A stretch of DNA of 19,952 nucleotides from CALFXN01 sp937957815 (GTDB lineage: Bacteria; Synergistota; Synergistia; Synergistales; Aminobacteriaceae): NCBI GenBank assembly GCA_036788195.1, contig DAIQNX010000049.1:1-19952 (forward strand). The letters run 5' to 3'. How positions within the stretch are numbered: position 1 is the first letter of the stretch; every line of letters starts with the position of its first letter. Below the pieces are notes generated by a model. That model was given only the letters and a program-made list of their open reading frames with translations, had not been told where the DNA came from and searched no databases. Position numbers and translations under genes: made by a program. Positions 6,961 through 14,326 of this stretch are shown here, one piece after another.

Positions 6961-7554
6961 TTAGGTGCGGAGCGCCCCCTGAAGCTCCCCTCGGAAATCG
7001 ATCCGCGGGAACGCGACGAGGAAGACCTCCGCGACGGAATCTCCCAGGTTCTGCCAGTAGTGCTTGATCGACGAGTTGTAGATGACGGAATCTCCCTCGC
7101 TGCAACGGATCGCATCGTGCCCCTCGAGGCTGACCTCGAGGACGCCGCGGATGACATATCCGAACTCGGTTCCTTGGTGGACGGTCCATTCGTTCCGCCG
7201 CTCCCTCGGCTGCAGCGTCATGTGGACGGGCTCGATCCGGCAGTTCCCCCGCGGGAGCAGAAAGCGGAGGATACGGTCGTTCGGAACGTCGACCTCGACC
7301 TGACGGTCGCGCGGGAAGAAAAACGCCTCGCCGAGGTCGTCGTCCTCCTGGAAAAGCACGGAAATGTGAACGGAGAAGAAGTTGCAGATCTTGTCGAGTA
7401 CTTTGATGGAAGGAACGGTTTTCCCGTTCTCGAGCAGGCTGAGATACGACGCCGAGATTCCGGTGGCATCCGCGAGCTCGTTGAGGCTCATCTGGTATTT
7501 CTGACGTTCTTGCCTGACTCTCTTGCCGACATAGCAATAATCCGAATGCACCAA
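6961..7554 (-). CDS. XRE-family regulator with C-terminal cupin domain
   Basis: A 197-residue transcription factor. Residues about 8-62 form a helix-turn-helix of the XRE/Cro type (L-N-E-L-A-D-A-T-G-I-S-A-S-Y-L-S-L-L-E-N). Residues about 105-190 form a single cupin barrel (H-Q-G-T-E-F-G-Y-V-I-R-G and the S-E-G-D-S-V-I-Y-N-S-S-I-K-H-Y-W strand), which usually senses a small ligand. It is first in the minus-strand operon, 21 bases before dhaK, and diverges from the Enzyme I gene, so it probably regulates both units. The start is uncertain: the first codon is TTG at 7554 followed directly by GTG, with a GA-rich GGAGAGGGG upstream. The strong promoter at 7633-7661 lies ahead of it. The ligand is unknown. 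Confidence 0.88.
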   Translation of the reverse strand: MVHSDYCYVGKRVRQERQKYQMSLNELADATGISASYLSLLENGKTVPSIKVLDKICNFFSVHISVLFQEDDDLGEAFFFPRDRQVEVDVPNDRILRFLLPRGNCRIEPVHMTLQPRERRNEWTVHQGTEFGYVIRGVLEVSLEGHDAIRCSEGDSVIYNSSIKHYWQNLGDSVAEVFLVAFPRIDFRGELQGALRT

Positions 7555-7620
7555 ACCCGCCCCTCTCCGGATAGGTCAAGAGCGATCAGAGTACAATTCT
7601 ATCGTCTCAGAAAAATGCCG

Positions 7621-7649
7621 TCGACGAAGACGATTTTATTTGCTATAGT
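7621..7649 (+). promoter_or_regulatory. Extended -10 promoter for the Enzyme I-like gene
   Basis: TATAGT (7644-7649) is preceded by TGC, forming an extended -10. A weak -35 (TCGACG, 7621-7626) lies 17 bases upstream. Initiation would be near 7656, about 45 bases before the gene. The -10 lies inside the spacer of the minus-strand promoter, so the two promoters occupy the same DNA. Confidence 0.6.
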
Positions 7650-7661
7650 GAACGTTGTCAA
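7633..7661 (-). promoter_or_regulatory. Sigma70-type promoter for the regulator-dha-liv operon
   Basis: On the minus strand TTGACA (7661-7656) and TAAAAT (7638-7633) are separated by exactly 17 bases, so the -35 is perfect and the -10 close to consensus. Initiation would fall near 7626, leaving a leader of about 70 bases before the regulator start. It overlaps the plus-strand promoter at 7621-7649. Confidence 0.75.
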
Positions 7662-7699
7662 TATTTTTTTAGTCCCATTGATTTTTCGGAGGTGATTGA

Positions 7700-9406
7700 A
7701 TGGAACGACGCATTTTCGGAACGCCTGTTGTTTCCGGTCTCGCCGTCGCTCCCGTCGAGCCGTTCGGAACGGTCTCATTCGAAGAGACACCGGATAACGG
7801 CACGTTCGGCATCGAAGAAAACCTGAAACGCTTCCGCGACGCCGCAGACGCAACGGAGCGGGAAATCCGTTCGTCCGTCCCGTCGACGGCCGGATCTCCC
7901 GAAGCCGACATCGCCGACGTCCATGTCATGATGCTCCGGGACCCAGAGTTCGTCGGCGGGATCGAACGCGAGATCCGCTCGGGGACGTGCGCCGAAAACG
8001 CGGTCGTTCGCACGGCCCGATCTATCGCGGAACAGTTCCGTTCCATCCCGGACCCCTATCTGAGCGAACGAAGCTCCGATATCGAAGATGTCGGTTTCCG
8101 ACTTCTGTGCGCGATCAGGGGGAAGGCCCCGTTTGACGTCTCCTGGGATACCCCCCGTATAGTGGTCGCGAATGATCTGTTGCCATCGCAGGTCGCAGCG
8201 ATCGATCCGAGCGTCGTCGCGGGGATCGCCGCCGAACGGTGCGGAGCCACGGGGCACGCGGCGATCCTCGCCGGGGCCAAGGGCATTCCGATGATCACGG
8301 GAATCGCAGGTCTGACGGGGATGGTCCGGAAGGGCGATGTCGCGATCATCGACGGTTCCCGCGGAGAGCTTGTGATCGATCCCGGGGAGGCGACCATTGA
8401 GGCCGTCTCCCGCACGCGAATCGCCGAAATCGTATGGGAACGGGACGAGATCTCCGCTCCCGTCGTCACGAAGGATGGATGCAAGATTCGGCTCATGGCG
8501 AACATCGGCTGTCCGGAAGAGGTGCAGGCGGCTCTCAAAAGAGGGGCCGAGGGCGTCGGGCTCTTCCGGACGGAATTTCTGTTCCTCGGGCGGAATGTCC
8601 CGCCGTCGGAAGACGATCACGTCGCGGCCTACATGGCCGCGCTCGCCGCCACGTCGCCGCACACGGTCGTCATCAGAACGCTCGACGCCGGCGGCGACAA
8701 GGAAATCCCATTCCTCGGAAATGGACGGGAGGACAACCCCTTTCTCGGCCTCAGGGCGATCCGCCTCTGCCTCGCGCGCCAGGAGGTCTTCCGGACGCAG
8801 CTTCGCGCCTTGCTCCGGTCCGCACCGTCGGGGCACCTGTGGGCGATGTTTCCGATGATCACCGATCTCTCGGAACTCGTCGCGGCAAAAGCCCTTCTCG
8901 AAGAATGCGCGTGCGCCCTCGAACGGGAAGGGGTCCCATTCGCTTTCCCCGAAAAAATCGGAGCGATGGTCGAGGTCCCGTCGAGCGCGCTCCTGGCTCA
9001 CTCACTCGCAAAAGAGGCGTCGTTCCTCTCCGTCGGGACGAACGACCTCACGCAGTACACGCTCGCGTGCGACCGGGGAAACTCCGACGTCGCCCATCTT
9101 TCCAGTCCGTTTCATCCCGCCGTCCTGCGGCTCCTCGCGATGATCGCTTCGGCCGCGACATCCGCCGGCATCCCCGCGGACGTCTGCGGCGAAATGGGCG
9201 GCGATCCGCTCGCGACACCGCTACTTCTGGGGATGGGCTTTCGCGAGTTATCGATGTCGGCGCCTCGAATCCCTTCGGTCCGGAAGACGATCCGGTCGCT
9301 CGACATGTCCGAATGCGCGGTTCTCGCAGAGCACGTGCTGACGATGACGAGCCGCACGGAGGTCGAATCCGAACTCAGGGCGTTCGCCGACCGCCCGTCC
9401 GCCTGA
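7700..9406 (+). CDS. ptsI: PTS Enzyme I-like PEP-protein phosphotransferase
   Basis: A 568-residue cytoplasmic protein that should take phosphate from PEP and pass it to HPr or an HPr-like domain. It has the Enzyme I layout: an N-terminal HPr-binding/phosphohistidine half (about 1-240) and a C-terminal PEP-binding barrel. Barrel motifs are G-V-G-L-F-R-T-E (R290), R-T-L-D-A-G-G-D-K-E (R326), S-V-G-T-N-D-L-T-Q-Y and the catalytic C496 in V-C-G-E-M-G-G-D. The phosphohistidine is H186, but its motif is C-G-A-T-G-H-A-A-I rather than the usual G-G-x-T-S-H. ATG 7700 is preceded by a strong GGAGGTGA. It diverges from the dha-liv operon and may supply a PEP-driven Dha kinase. No HPr or DhaM gene is in the window. 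It could instead be the general Enzyme I of the cell. Confidence 0.88.
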   Translation: MERRIFGTPVVSGLAVAPVEPFGTVSFEETPDNGTFGIEENLKRFRDAADATEREIRSSVPSTAGSPEADIADVHVMMLRDPEFVGGIEREIRSGTCAENAVVRTARSIAEQFRSIPDPYLSERSSDIEDVGFRLLCAIRGKAPFDVSWDTPRIVVANDLLPSQVAAIDPSVVAGIAAERCGATGHAAILAGAKGIPMITGIAGLTGMVRKGDVAIIDGSRGELVIDPGEATIEAVSRTRIAEIVWERDEISAPVVTKDGCKIRLMANIGCPEEVQAALKRGAEGVGLFRTEFLFLGRNVPPSEDDHVAAYMAALAATSPHTVVIRTLDAGGDKEIPFLGNGREDNPFLGLRAIRLCLARQEVFRTQLRALLRSAPSGHLWAMFPMITDLSELVAAKALLEECACALEREGVPFAFPEKIGAMVEVPSSALLAHSLAKEASFLSVGTNDLTQYTLACDRGNSDVAHLSSPFHPAVLRLLAMIASAATSAGIPADVCGEMGGDPLATPLLLGMGFRELSMSAPRIPSVRKTIRSLDMSECAVLAEHVLTMTSRTEVESELRAFADRPSA

Positions 9407-9421
9407 CGCCGTTCCGAAGCA

Positions 9422-9461
9422 GAAAAAAACGCTCCGTCCCGGACTTCCTCCGGGACGGAGC
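9422..9461 (-). terminator. Rho-independent terminator of the proS-trpS unit
   Basis: A perfect 12-bp stem (9431-9442 with 9450-9461, GCTCCGTCCCGG/CCGGGACGGAGC) and 7-base loop are followed on the minus strand by G and seven T (9429-9423). It lies between the converging ends of the Enzyme I gene (9406) and trpS (9491). On the plus strand no T-run follows, so it is a weaker stop for the Enzyme I transcript. Confidence 0.9.
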
Positions 9462-9490
9462 GGCAACGACGTTTCAGGAGCGGCTCCGGA

Positions 9491-10492
9491 TCAGCCTCGC
9501 GGGACGAGGTTGATGGCCGCGAGAACTTCGTCCATCGTCCGTTTCGCGACAATTTTCGCCTTTTCCGCACCGTGGATGACGATATCGCGCAGCACGGCGT
9601 CGTTCTTCTCGTAATACGCCCGTTTCTCCCACGCGGGTTCGAGGATCCGGACAACGTGCGCGAGCAGCGCCTTCTTGCAGTCGATGCATCCGATGGCCGC
9701 TTTCCTGCATCCCTCGGCGAGTTCGGCCTTCTGTGCCGCGTCTCCGTTGAAGACCTTCTGGATGTCCCAGACCGGGCACTTGTCCGGATCGCCCGGATCG
9801 GACTTCCGGATGCGCGCGGGATCGGTGATCATCGTGCTGAGCTTGCTCCAGAGGACGTCCTTCGTGTCGGAAATGTTGATCGAGTTGTTGTAGGACTTGC
9901 TCATCTTTCGTCCGTCCGTTCCCGGGACTTTCGGCGTCGGCGTCAGCATGATATCCGGCTCGGGGAAGACGGGACCGTAGAAATTGTTGAAACGGCGCGC
10001 GATCTCGCGCGTGATCTCGAGGTGCGCGCTCTGATCCTCGCCGACCGGGACCTTCGTCGATTTGTAGAGAAGGATGTCGCCGGCCATGAGGACGGGGTAT
10101 CCGAGGAACGCGTATGTCGAGAGGTCCTTATTCTGGATGTTCAGGATCTGGTCCTTGTACGTCGGGCATCTCTCGAGCCATCCGAGCGGCGTGATCATCG
10201 AGAGCGCGAGGTGGATTTCCGCGTGCTGCGGGACGTGCGACTGGAGGAATATCGTGCTCTTCTCGGGGTCGAGCCCCACGGAAAGCCAGTCGAGAAGCAC
10301 TTCGCGGCAGTTGTCGCGGAGCTTGCCCATATCGGCGTAATCCGACATCATCGCGTGCCAGTCCACGATACCGTAAAAGCACTCATAGTCGCTGTCGTTC
10401 TGGAGTTTGATCCAGTTCGTCAGCGCCCCCGCCATGTGTCCCAGATGCAGCTTTCCCGTCGGGCGCATTCCGCTGAAGATACGATACGTCAT
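9491..10492 (-). CDS. trpS: Tryptophanyl-tRNA synthetase with predicted 4Fe-4S cluster
   Basis: A 333-residue class I synthetase that charges tRNA-Trp. The HIGH motif appears as H-L-G-H (16-19) and the KMSKS motif is exact (196-200). Cysteines at 239, 262, 269 and 272 give C-x22-C-x6-C-x2-C. This is the pattern described for Thermotoga maritima TrpRS, where it binds a 4Fe-4S cluster in the anticodon-binding region. The C-terminal E-K-R-A-Y-Y-E-K and L-R-D-I-V-I-H-G-A-E-K-A stretches are typical of TrpRS. ATG 10492 has AAGGAG 8 bases upstream. It lies 34 bases downstream of proS and ends at the terminator 9422-9461. The cluster suits an anaerobe; the cluster itself is inferred from the spacing. 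Confidence 0.97.
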   Translation of the reverse strand: MTYRIFSGMRPTGKLHLGHMAGALTNWIKLQNDSDYECFYGIVDWHAMMSDYADMGKLRDNCREVLLDWLSVGLDPEKSTIFLQSHVPQHAEIHLALSMITPLGWLERCPTYKDQILNIQNKDLSTYAFLGYPVLMAGDILLYKSTKVPVGEDQSAHLEITREIARRFNNFYGPVFPEPDIMLTPTPKVPGTDGRKMSKSYNNSINISDTKDVLWSKLSTMITDPARIRKSDPGDPDKCPVWDIQKVFNGDAAQKAELAEGCRKAAIGCIDCKKALLAHVVRILEPAWEKRAYYEKNDAVLRDIVIHGAEKAKIVAKRTMDEVLAAINLVPRG

Positions 10493-10526
10493 GATGCCAG
10501 CTCCTTTATCTCAGATGAAAAAAAGA

Positions 10527-11966
10527 TCAGTACGCCTTCGCGAAGACCGCGAGCCTGGCGCCGTCGCGCCCCGTCAGGAAGCAGCGACCGCGGCTGTCGT
10601 CCGAGAGCGGGAAACACCGCGGCGTCGCCCCGGTCTCTTCCTTGATGTGCCTCTCGTCTTCGACGCTTCCGGCGAAATAGGCCTCAACGAAGCCGCCGCG
10701 TTCCTCGATGACCGATCGGAATTCGTCCCAGGACGATACGCGGACCGTGTTCGCGAGCCTGAATGCCTTCGCGTTCGCGTGAAGATCTTTCTGAATCCGG
10801 TCGAGAAGTTCGGGAACGACCCTCGGGACGGCCTCGAACGGGATGTCTCCCTTTTCTCCTGTATCGCGACGTACGAAACGGACGTTTCCCTTCGCGTAAT
10901 CCTTCTGCCCGAGTTCGAGCCGGAGGGGAACCCCACGCTGCAGGTGGAAAAAGAACCTGTCCGCGGGGCGCATGTGGAACTGTCGGTCGAGCGTCACGGC
11001 CGTGCCTCCGAGAACCCTCCGGAGATCGCCCGCGATCTCCTCCGCCTTCGGCAGGATGCGGCCGGTGAGTGCGGCCTCGTCGGTCCCTATCGGGAGAATG
11101 ACCGTCTTGACGGGCGCGATGCGCGGCGGCAGGACGAGGCCGTCGTCGTCGGAGTGCGTCATGATGACGGCTCCGATCAGGCGCGTCGAAACGCCCCAGC
11201 TCGTTGTCCACGCGTACTCGAGCGCCCCGGCCTGGTTCTGGAACTGGATGTTGAACGCGCGCGCGAAGTTCTGCCCGAGGAAGTGGCTCGTTCCGGCCTG
11301 GAGAGCCTTCGCATCGCGCACCATCGTCTCGCAGGTATACGTGTTGACGGCGCCCGGGAAGCGTTCCCCGGCGGTCTTTTCGCCCTCGACGACCGGCAGG
11401 GCGAGGCAGTCCTCCATGATCCGACGGTAGACCTCGAGCATCCGGAGCGTCTCCTCGACGGCCTCGGCCTCCGAAGCGTGCGCCGTGTGCCCCTCCTGCC
11501 AGAGGAACTCCGACGTCCGCAGGAAGAGGCGCGGACGCTTCTCCCAGCGCATGACGTTTGCCCACTGGTTGATGAGGATCGGCAGGTCGCGCCACGACTG
11601 GATCCACTTGCTGTACATATGCCCGATTACCGTCTCGGACGTCGGCCGGACGACGAGCGGCTCCTCGAGTTCTTCGCCGCCCGCGTGGGTCACGACCGCG
11701 CACTCGGGCGCGAAGCCCTCGACGTGTTCGGCCTCCTTCTCGAGAAAGGAGTTCGGGATCAGGAGCGGGAAGTAGGCGTTGACGTGCCCGGTCTCCTTGA
11801 ACGCGTCGTCGAAGTACCGCTGGATCGCCTCCCAGACGGCGTACCCGGTCGGACGAATGACCATGCACCCGCGTACCGGGGCGTAATCGGCGAGTTCCGC
11901 CGTCTTGATGACATCGAGGTACCATTCCGAGAAATCGGTCGATCTGGATGTGATATTTCTCGCCAT
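10527..11966 (-). CDS. proS: Prolyl-tRNA synthetase, archaeal/eukaryote-like type
   Basis: A 479-residue class II synthetase. It has R-P-T-S-E-T (108-113), the motif 2 region R-W-E-K-R-P-R-L-F-L-R-T-S-E-F-L-W-Q-E-G-H-T (140-161, in two parts), G-T-S-H-F-L-G-Q-N-F-A (225-235) and the motif 3 region around T-R-L-I-G-A-V-I-M-T-H-S-D-D-D-G. It lacks the editing insertion of the long bacterial form and ends in F-A-K-A-Y; a C-terminal Tyr is the hallmark of this short type. I chose ATG 11966 because GGGAAGG lies close upstream and the family N-terminus (M-A-R-N-I-T-S-R-S-T-D-F-S-E-W-Y) starts there. trpS follows after 34 bases, so the two are probably co-transcribed. Confidence 0.96.
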   Translation of the reverse strand: MARNITSRSTDFSEWYLDVIKTAELADYAPVRGCMVIRPTGYAVWEAIQRYFDDAFKETGHVNAYFPLLIPNSFLEKEAEHVEGFAPECAVVTHAGGEELEEPLVVRPTSETVIGHMYSKWIQSWRDLPILINQWANVMRWEKRPRLFLRTSEFLWQEGHTAHASEAEAVEETLRMLEVYRRIMEDCLALPVVEGEKTAGERFPGAVNTYTCETMVRDAKALQAGTSHFLGQNFARAFNIQFQNQAGALEYAWTTSWGVSTRLIGAVIMTHSDDDGLVLPPRIAPVKTVILPIGTDEAALTGRILPKAEEIAGDLRRVLGGTAVTLDRQFHMRPADRFFFHLQRGVPLRLELGQKDYAKGNVRFVRRDTGEKGDIPFEAVPRVVPELLDRIQKDLHANAKAFRLANTVRVSSWDEFRSVIEERGGFVEAYFAGSVEDERHIKEETGATPRCFPLSDDSRGRCFLTGRDGARLAVFAKAY

Positions 11967-11979
11967 GACTATCCTTCCC

Positions 11980-12026
11980 GCCCGTGCCGCGACGGGCACG
12001 ACCGGACATTGCCGCCCCCGGTCCGG
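11980..12026 (-). other. Stem-loops in the proS leader
   Basis: The 79-base gap between the patatin gene and proS holds CCGGAC/GTCCGG (12002-12007 with 12021-12026). It also holds two mutually exclusive hairpins, GCCCGT/ACGGGC (11980-11985 with 11992-11997) and CGTGCC/GGCACG (11983-11988 with 11995-12000), just ahead of the proS ribosome binding site. No T-run follows and no clear promoter was found. They may be an inefficient end of the patatin message or a translational control; the role is unknown. Confidence 0.35.
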
Positions 12027-12045
12027 GCTGATATTGTCCGATCCG

Positions 12046-14136
12046 CTACGGAAGTGGGAAATGCCCCCACATCGGAGTGCCTATGAAGAACCCTATCTTG
12101 AAATCGTTCTCGTCATTATAGAGGAACATGAGCCGCGCATCGAGGAACTTCCCGGGGACGGAGAAGGAAATTCCAGTCTCCCAGAGGTTCCGGATGCGGT
12201 CGCCTTCGTCGTTCCACGCGTACCCCATGCCGCCGAAGAGCTCGGCCATGAGGCTCCCCCACCAGCTCTTGATGTAGACGCGGCGGAACGCGACGTTCCA
12301 CCACGCCATGAATTCGGCCTCGATCGGGCGTCCGGCGTAACTGTACAGCTCCTGCGCGGCGCCGAGATATACCGCGTGCCCCGGCGTTTTCAGATCTCCT
12401 TCGGCGAATCCCGCCCGCAGGTAGAATCGCCACTTGTCGGAGATTTGAGCCGCCTGGAAGAAGGAGAGCCGGTAGAGGACCTCGTCGTAGTCCGGCCACC
12501 AGATCTTCGCCTGAAGCGCGATTCCGTGCGTCGGGTCCGTGTCGCTGTCCATCGTGCTGTAGGTCAGGAATCCGTAGGGCCCCCACGCCGTCGTGACCTC
12601 GCCGAGTTCCCGGACGCTCTCCGCGGCGAAGCCAAGCCCCGCGTTCGCGGCACCGACGTTGAAACGCTTGACGACGCCGCCGCCGTATCGCTCCCATGTG
12701 CGGAGACGCGCGTTCTGGGGGCTGACCTCCCAGCTCTGGCCGGAGAGAAGGACCTCCCACGACTTGTCTTCCTCGGGATCCGTCAGGTAGCTGACCTCGA
12801 CGCCCCACTGCTCCCCGATTTTCAGCGTCGTGCGGAGCAGGTCTCCGTCGTTGATGAGGTTTCTCGCGACGCCGTTGAGATAGATCCAGCGATACGGATG
12901 AAGATTCGTCGTGAACCCGCCGACGTTGATCTCATAGGCGGGCTTGCGCTGAACCTTCATGACGACCACGGTCCCGCCGTTTTCCTTTTCGAGGTAGTAG
13001 TCCACGGCCTGGATGTCGGTACGCTTCCCGAGGTCCATCCCCGCCTTGATGACGTCGAGCTCGCTCGGCGGCTTGCCGATCCAGGGAGAATACTGCTGTC
13101 GGAGAGATACGGCCATCGCCGGAGACACCCCTTCGATCCGGACGTCGCTCACAGGGGGAACGGGGCGCTCCTCGCGGTGCGGCGCCGGAGGGGCCGAAGC
13201 GAGAAGCCTCTCGATTTCGGGCATCTTCTGCATCGCGAGGGTCCTGCCGTTCTCGACGACCTTTAGCGCGCTCTTTGTCTCGAACATCGCGACGCCGCGG
13301 ACATCCGGCGTTATGAGGACATCGGCGGCCTTCTTCTCGACAGCGACGTTCGACGCCGTGAAGATCGTCGTCGTCTGATCGATCACGTCGAGGAGCGAGT
13401 GGAGGTTTTCCTTCGACCGCGGAGAGCTCGTCACGTCGACGGCGATTACGGGATATCCGGGGAAGAGCTCCTTCGCCGTGAAGACCGGCAGGTTCGAGAC
13501 GAGCCCTCCGTCGACGAGGAGTTTCCCTCCGATGGACCACGGCTCGAAGAGGATCGGAATTGACATCGAAGCCCGCATGGCCGACGCCAGACTGCCGCTG
13601 CGAAGGACGACCTTCTGGCCGGTTTCGAGATCCGTCGCGACCGCGGCGTACGGGATCGGGAGGTCGTCGAAATCGACGATCCGGACGCGCGACGCGAGCT
13701 GCGCGAAACGTTCGAGGAGCTTGACGCCAGTCAACCCCCCCAGAGGCCCCGTCACGTTCCCGGCCTTGTCCATATACGCCCACGGGATCTGGTTGAGCCG
13801 CGCATCGGAATCCCCGCTCGGGACGAATATGGGCGTCGCCTGTTCCGACATGAGGTTCCCGAGGTCGAGCGTCTCGATGACTTCGAGAATCTCTTCAGGT
13901 TTATACCCGCTCGCGGCAAGTCCGCCGATGATCGATCCCATGCTCGTCCCGACGATGCCGACGATGGGGATATCCTTCTCGGCCAACGCCTGGAGCACGC
14001 CGATGTGCGCCAGCCCCCGCATCGCTCCGCCGGAAAGGACGAGCACGATTCCTCCCCTGTGTTCCGCTCCCGCGCACGCCGTCGTCAGCAGCACAAGGAA
14101 GAGCGCACATACGGAACTCACGATCTTCTTTTTCAT
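12046..14136 (-). CDS. Patatin-like phospholipase with POTRA and beta-barrel domains (putative type Vd autotransporter)
   Basis: A 696-residue exported protein. Residues 1-22 form a signal peptide, with C21 in L-T-T-A-C as a weak lipobox candidate. Residues about 28-310 form a patatin domain: oxyanion motif S-G-G-A-M-R-G (35-41), nucleophile S65 in G-T-S-M-G and catalytic D209 in D-G-G. Residues about 328-398 (S-D-V-R-I-E-G-V ... G-G-T-V-V-V-M-K-V) look like one POTRA repeat. Residues about 400-696 are alternating, aromatic-rich strands typical of an Omp85-like outer-membrane barrel. This order matches PlpD of Pseudomonas and FplA of Fusobacterium, so the lipase may be carried to the cell surface. 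ATG 14136 has GGAGG 9 bases upstream. proS follows after 79 bases. The catalytic dyad is intact; the surface location is inferred. Confidence 0.88.
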   Translation of the reverse strand: MKKKIVSSVCALFLVLLTTACAGAEHRGGIVLVLSGGAMRGLAHIGVLQALAEKDIPIVGIVGTSMGSIIGGLAASGYKPEEILEVIETLDLGNLMSEQATPIFVPSGDSDARLNQIPWAYMDKAGNVTGPLGGLTGVKLLERFAQLASRVRIVDFDDLPIPYAAVATDLETGQKVVLRSGSLASAMRASMSIPILFEPWSIGGKLLVDGGLVSNLPVFTAKELFPGYPVIAVDVTSSPRSKENLHSLLDVIDQTTTIFTASNVAVEKKAADVLITPDVRGVAMFETKSALKVVENGRTLAMQKMPEIERLLASAPPAPHREERPVPPVSDVRIEGVSPAMAVSLRQQYSPWIGKPPSELDVIKAGMDLGKRTDIQAVDYYLEKENGGTVVVMKVQRKPAYEINVGGFTTNLHPYRWIYLNGVARNLINDGDLLRTTLKIGEQWGVEVSYLTDPEEDKSWEVLLSGQSWEVSPQNARLRTWERYGGGVVKRFNVGAANAGLGFAAESVRELGEVTTAWGPYGFLTYSTMDSDTDPTHGIALQAKIWWPDYDEVLYRLSFFQAAQISDKWRFYLRAGFAEGDLKTPGHAVYLGAAQELYSYAGRPIEAEFMAWWNVAFRRVYIKSWWGSLMAELFGGMGYAWNDEGDRIRNLWETGISFSVPGKFLDARLMFLYNDENDFKIGFFIGTPMWGHFPLP

Positions 14137-14194
14137 GTTCGGGGTCCTCCATATATTCCTCTCTCGTCCGAAGAATTTCATCCAGTACGACGGC

Positions 14195-14223
14195 ATTGTA
14201 TCCCACGCGCCCCATCCCCACAA
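14195..14223 (-). promoter_or_regulatory. Candidate promoter of the patatin gene
   Basis: On the minus strand TTGTGG (14223-14218) and TACAAT (14200-14195) are separated by 17 bases. The -10 is close to consensus and the -35 is partial. Initiation would be near 14188, about 50 bases before the start codon. The 241-base gap 14137-14377 contains this promoter, the divergent one for the symporter and a short leader ORF. Confidence 0.5.
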
Positions 14224-14239
14224 GGAGCCCTTACTTCTG

Positions 14240-14268
14240 TGGACGTTTCGCAACTTTCGGTCTATACT
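14240..14268 (+). promoter_or_regulatory. Candidate promoter of the amino-acid symporter gene
   Basis: TGGACG (14240-14245) and TATACT (14263-14268) are separated by 17 bases. Initiation near 14275 would give a leader of about 100 bases that contains a short ORF at 14312-14326. The promoter sits back to back with the patatin promoter. Confidence 0.5.
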
Positions 14269-14311
14269 CTCCATTAAATGCAGCACACATGCTTCGAATT
14301 GGAGGGGTGCG

Positions 14312-14326
14312 ATGGACTCACGATAA
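14312..14326 (+). other. Four-codon leader ORF with its own ribosome binding site
   Basis: ATG-GAC-TCA-CGA-TAA (M-D-S-R) follows GGAGGGG (14301-14307) by 4 bases. Downstream, AACC/GGTT (14325-14340) can form a small stem just before a T-rich stretch (14343-14357), ahead of the symporter ribosome binding site. This could be a leader peptide controlling the symporter or a chance arrangement; I cannot tell which. Confidence 0.25.

Noticed and set aside
7775..9001. A 408-residue minus-strand frame opposite the Enzyme I gene
   Set aside because: It is antisense to a gene with intact Enzyme I motifs and has a composition biased to Arg and Asp with no recognisable domain.
11967..12045. Possible T-box or other amino-acid-responsive leader before proS
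   Set aside because: The gap is only 79 bases, too short for a T-box, and has no T-box sequence or terminator T-run. Only small hairpins are visible.
14120..14136. Longer N-terminus for the patatin protein, extending the frame up to 14604
   Set aside because: The extension would run through the divergent promoters into the symporter gene. A signal peptide and a GGAGG-preceded ATG begin at 14136.
12046..14136. Patatin protein as a lipoprotein anchored at C21
   Set aside because: The residues before the cysteine (T-T-A) lack the usual Leu/Val/Ile at -3, and a barrel already anchors the protein. Kept only as an open oddity.
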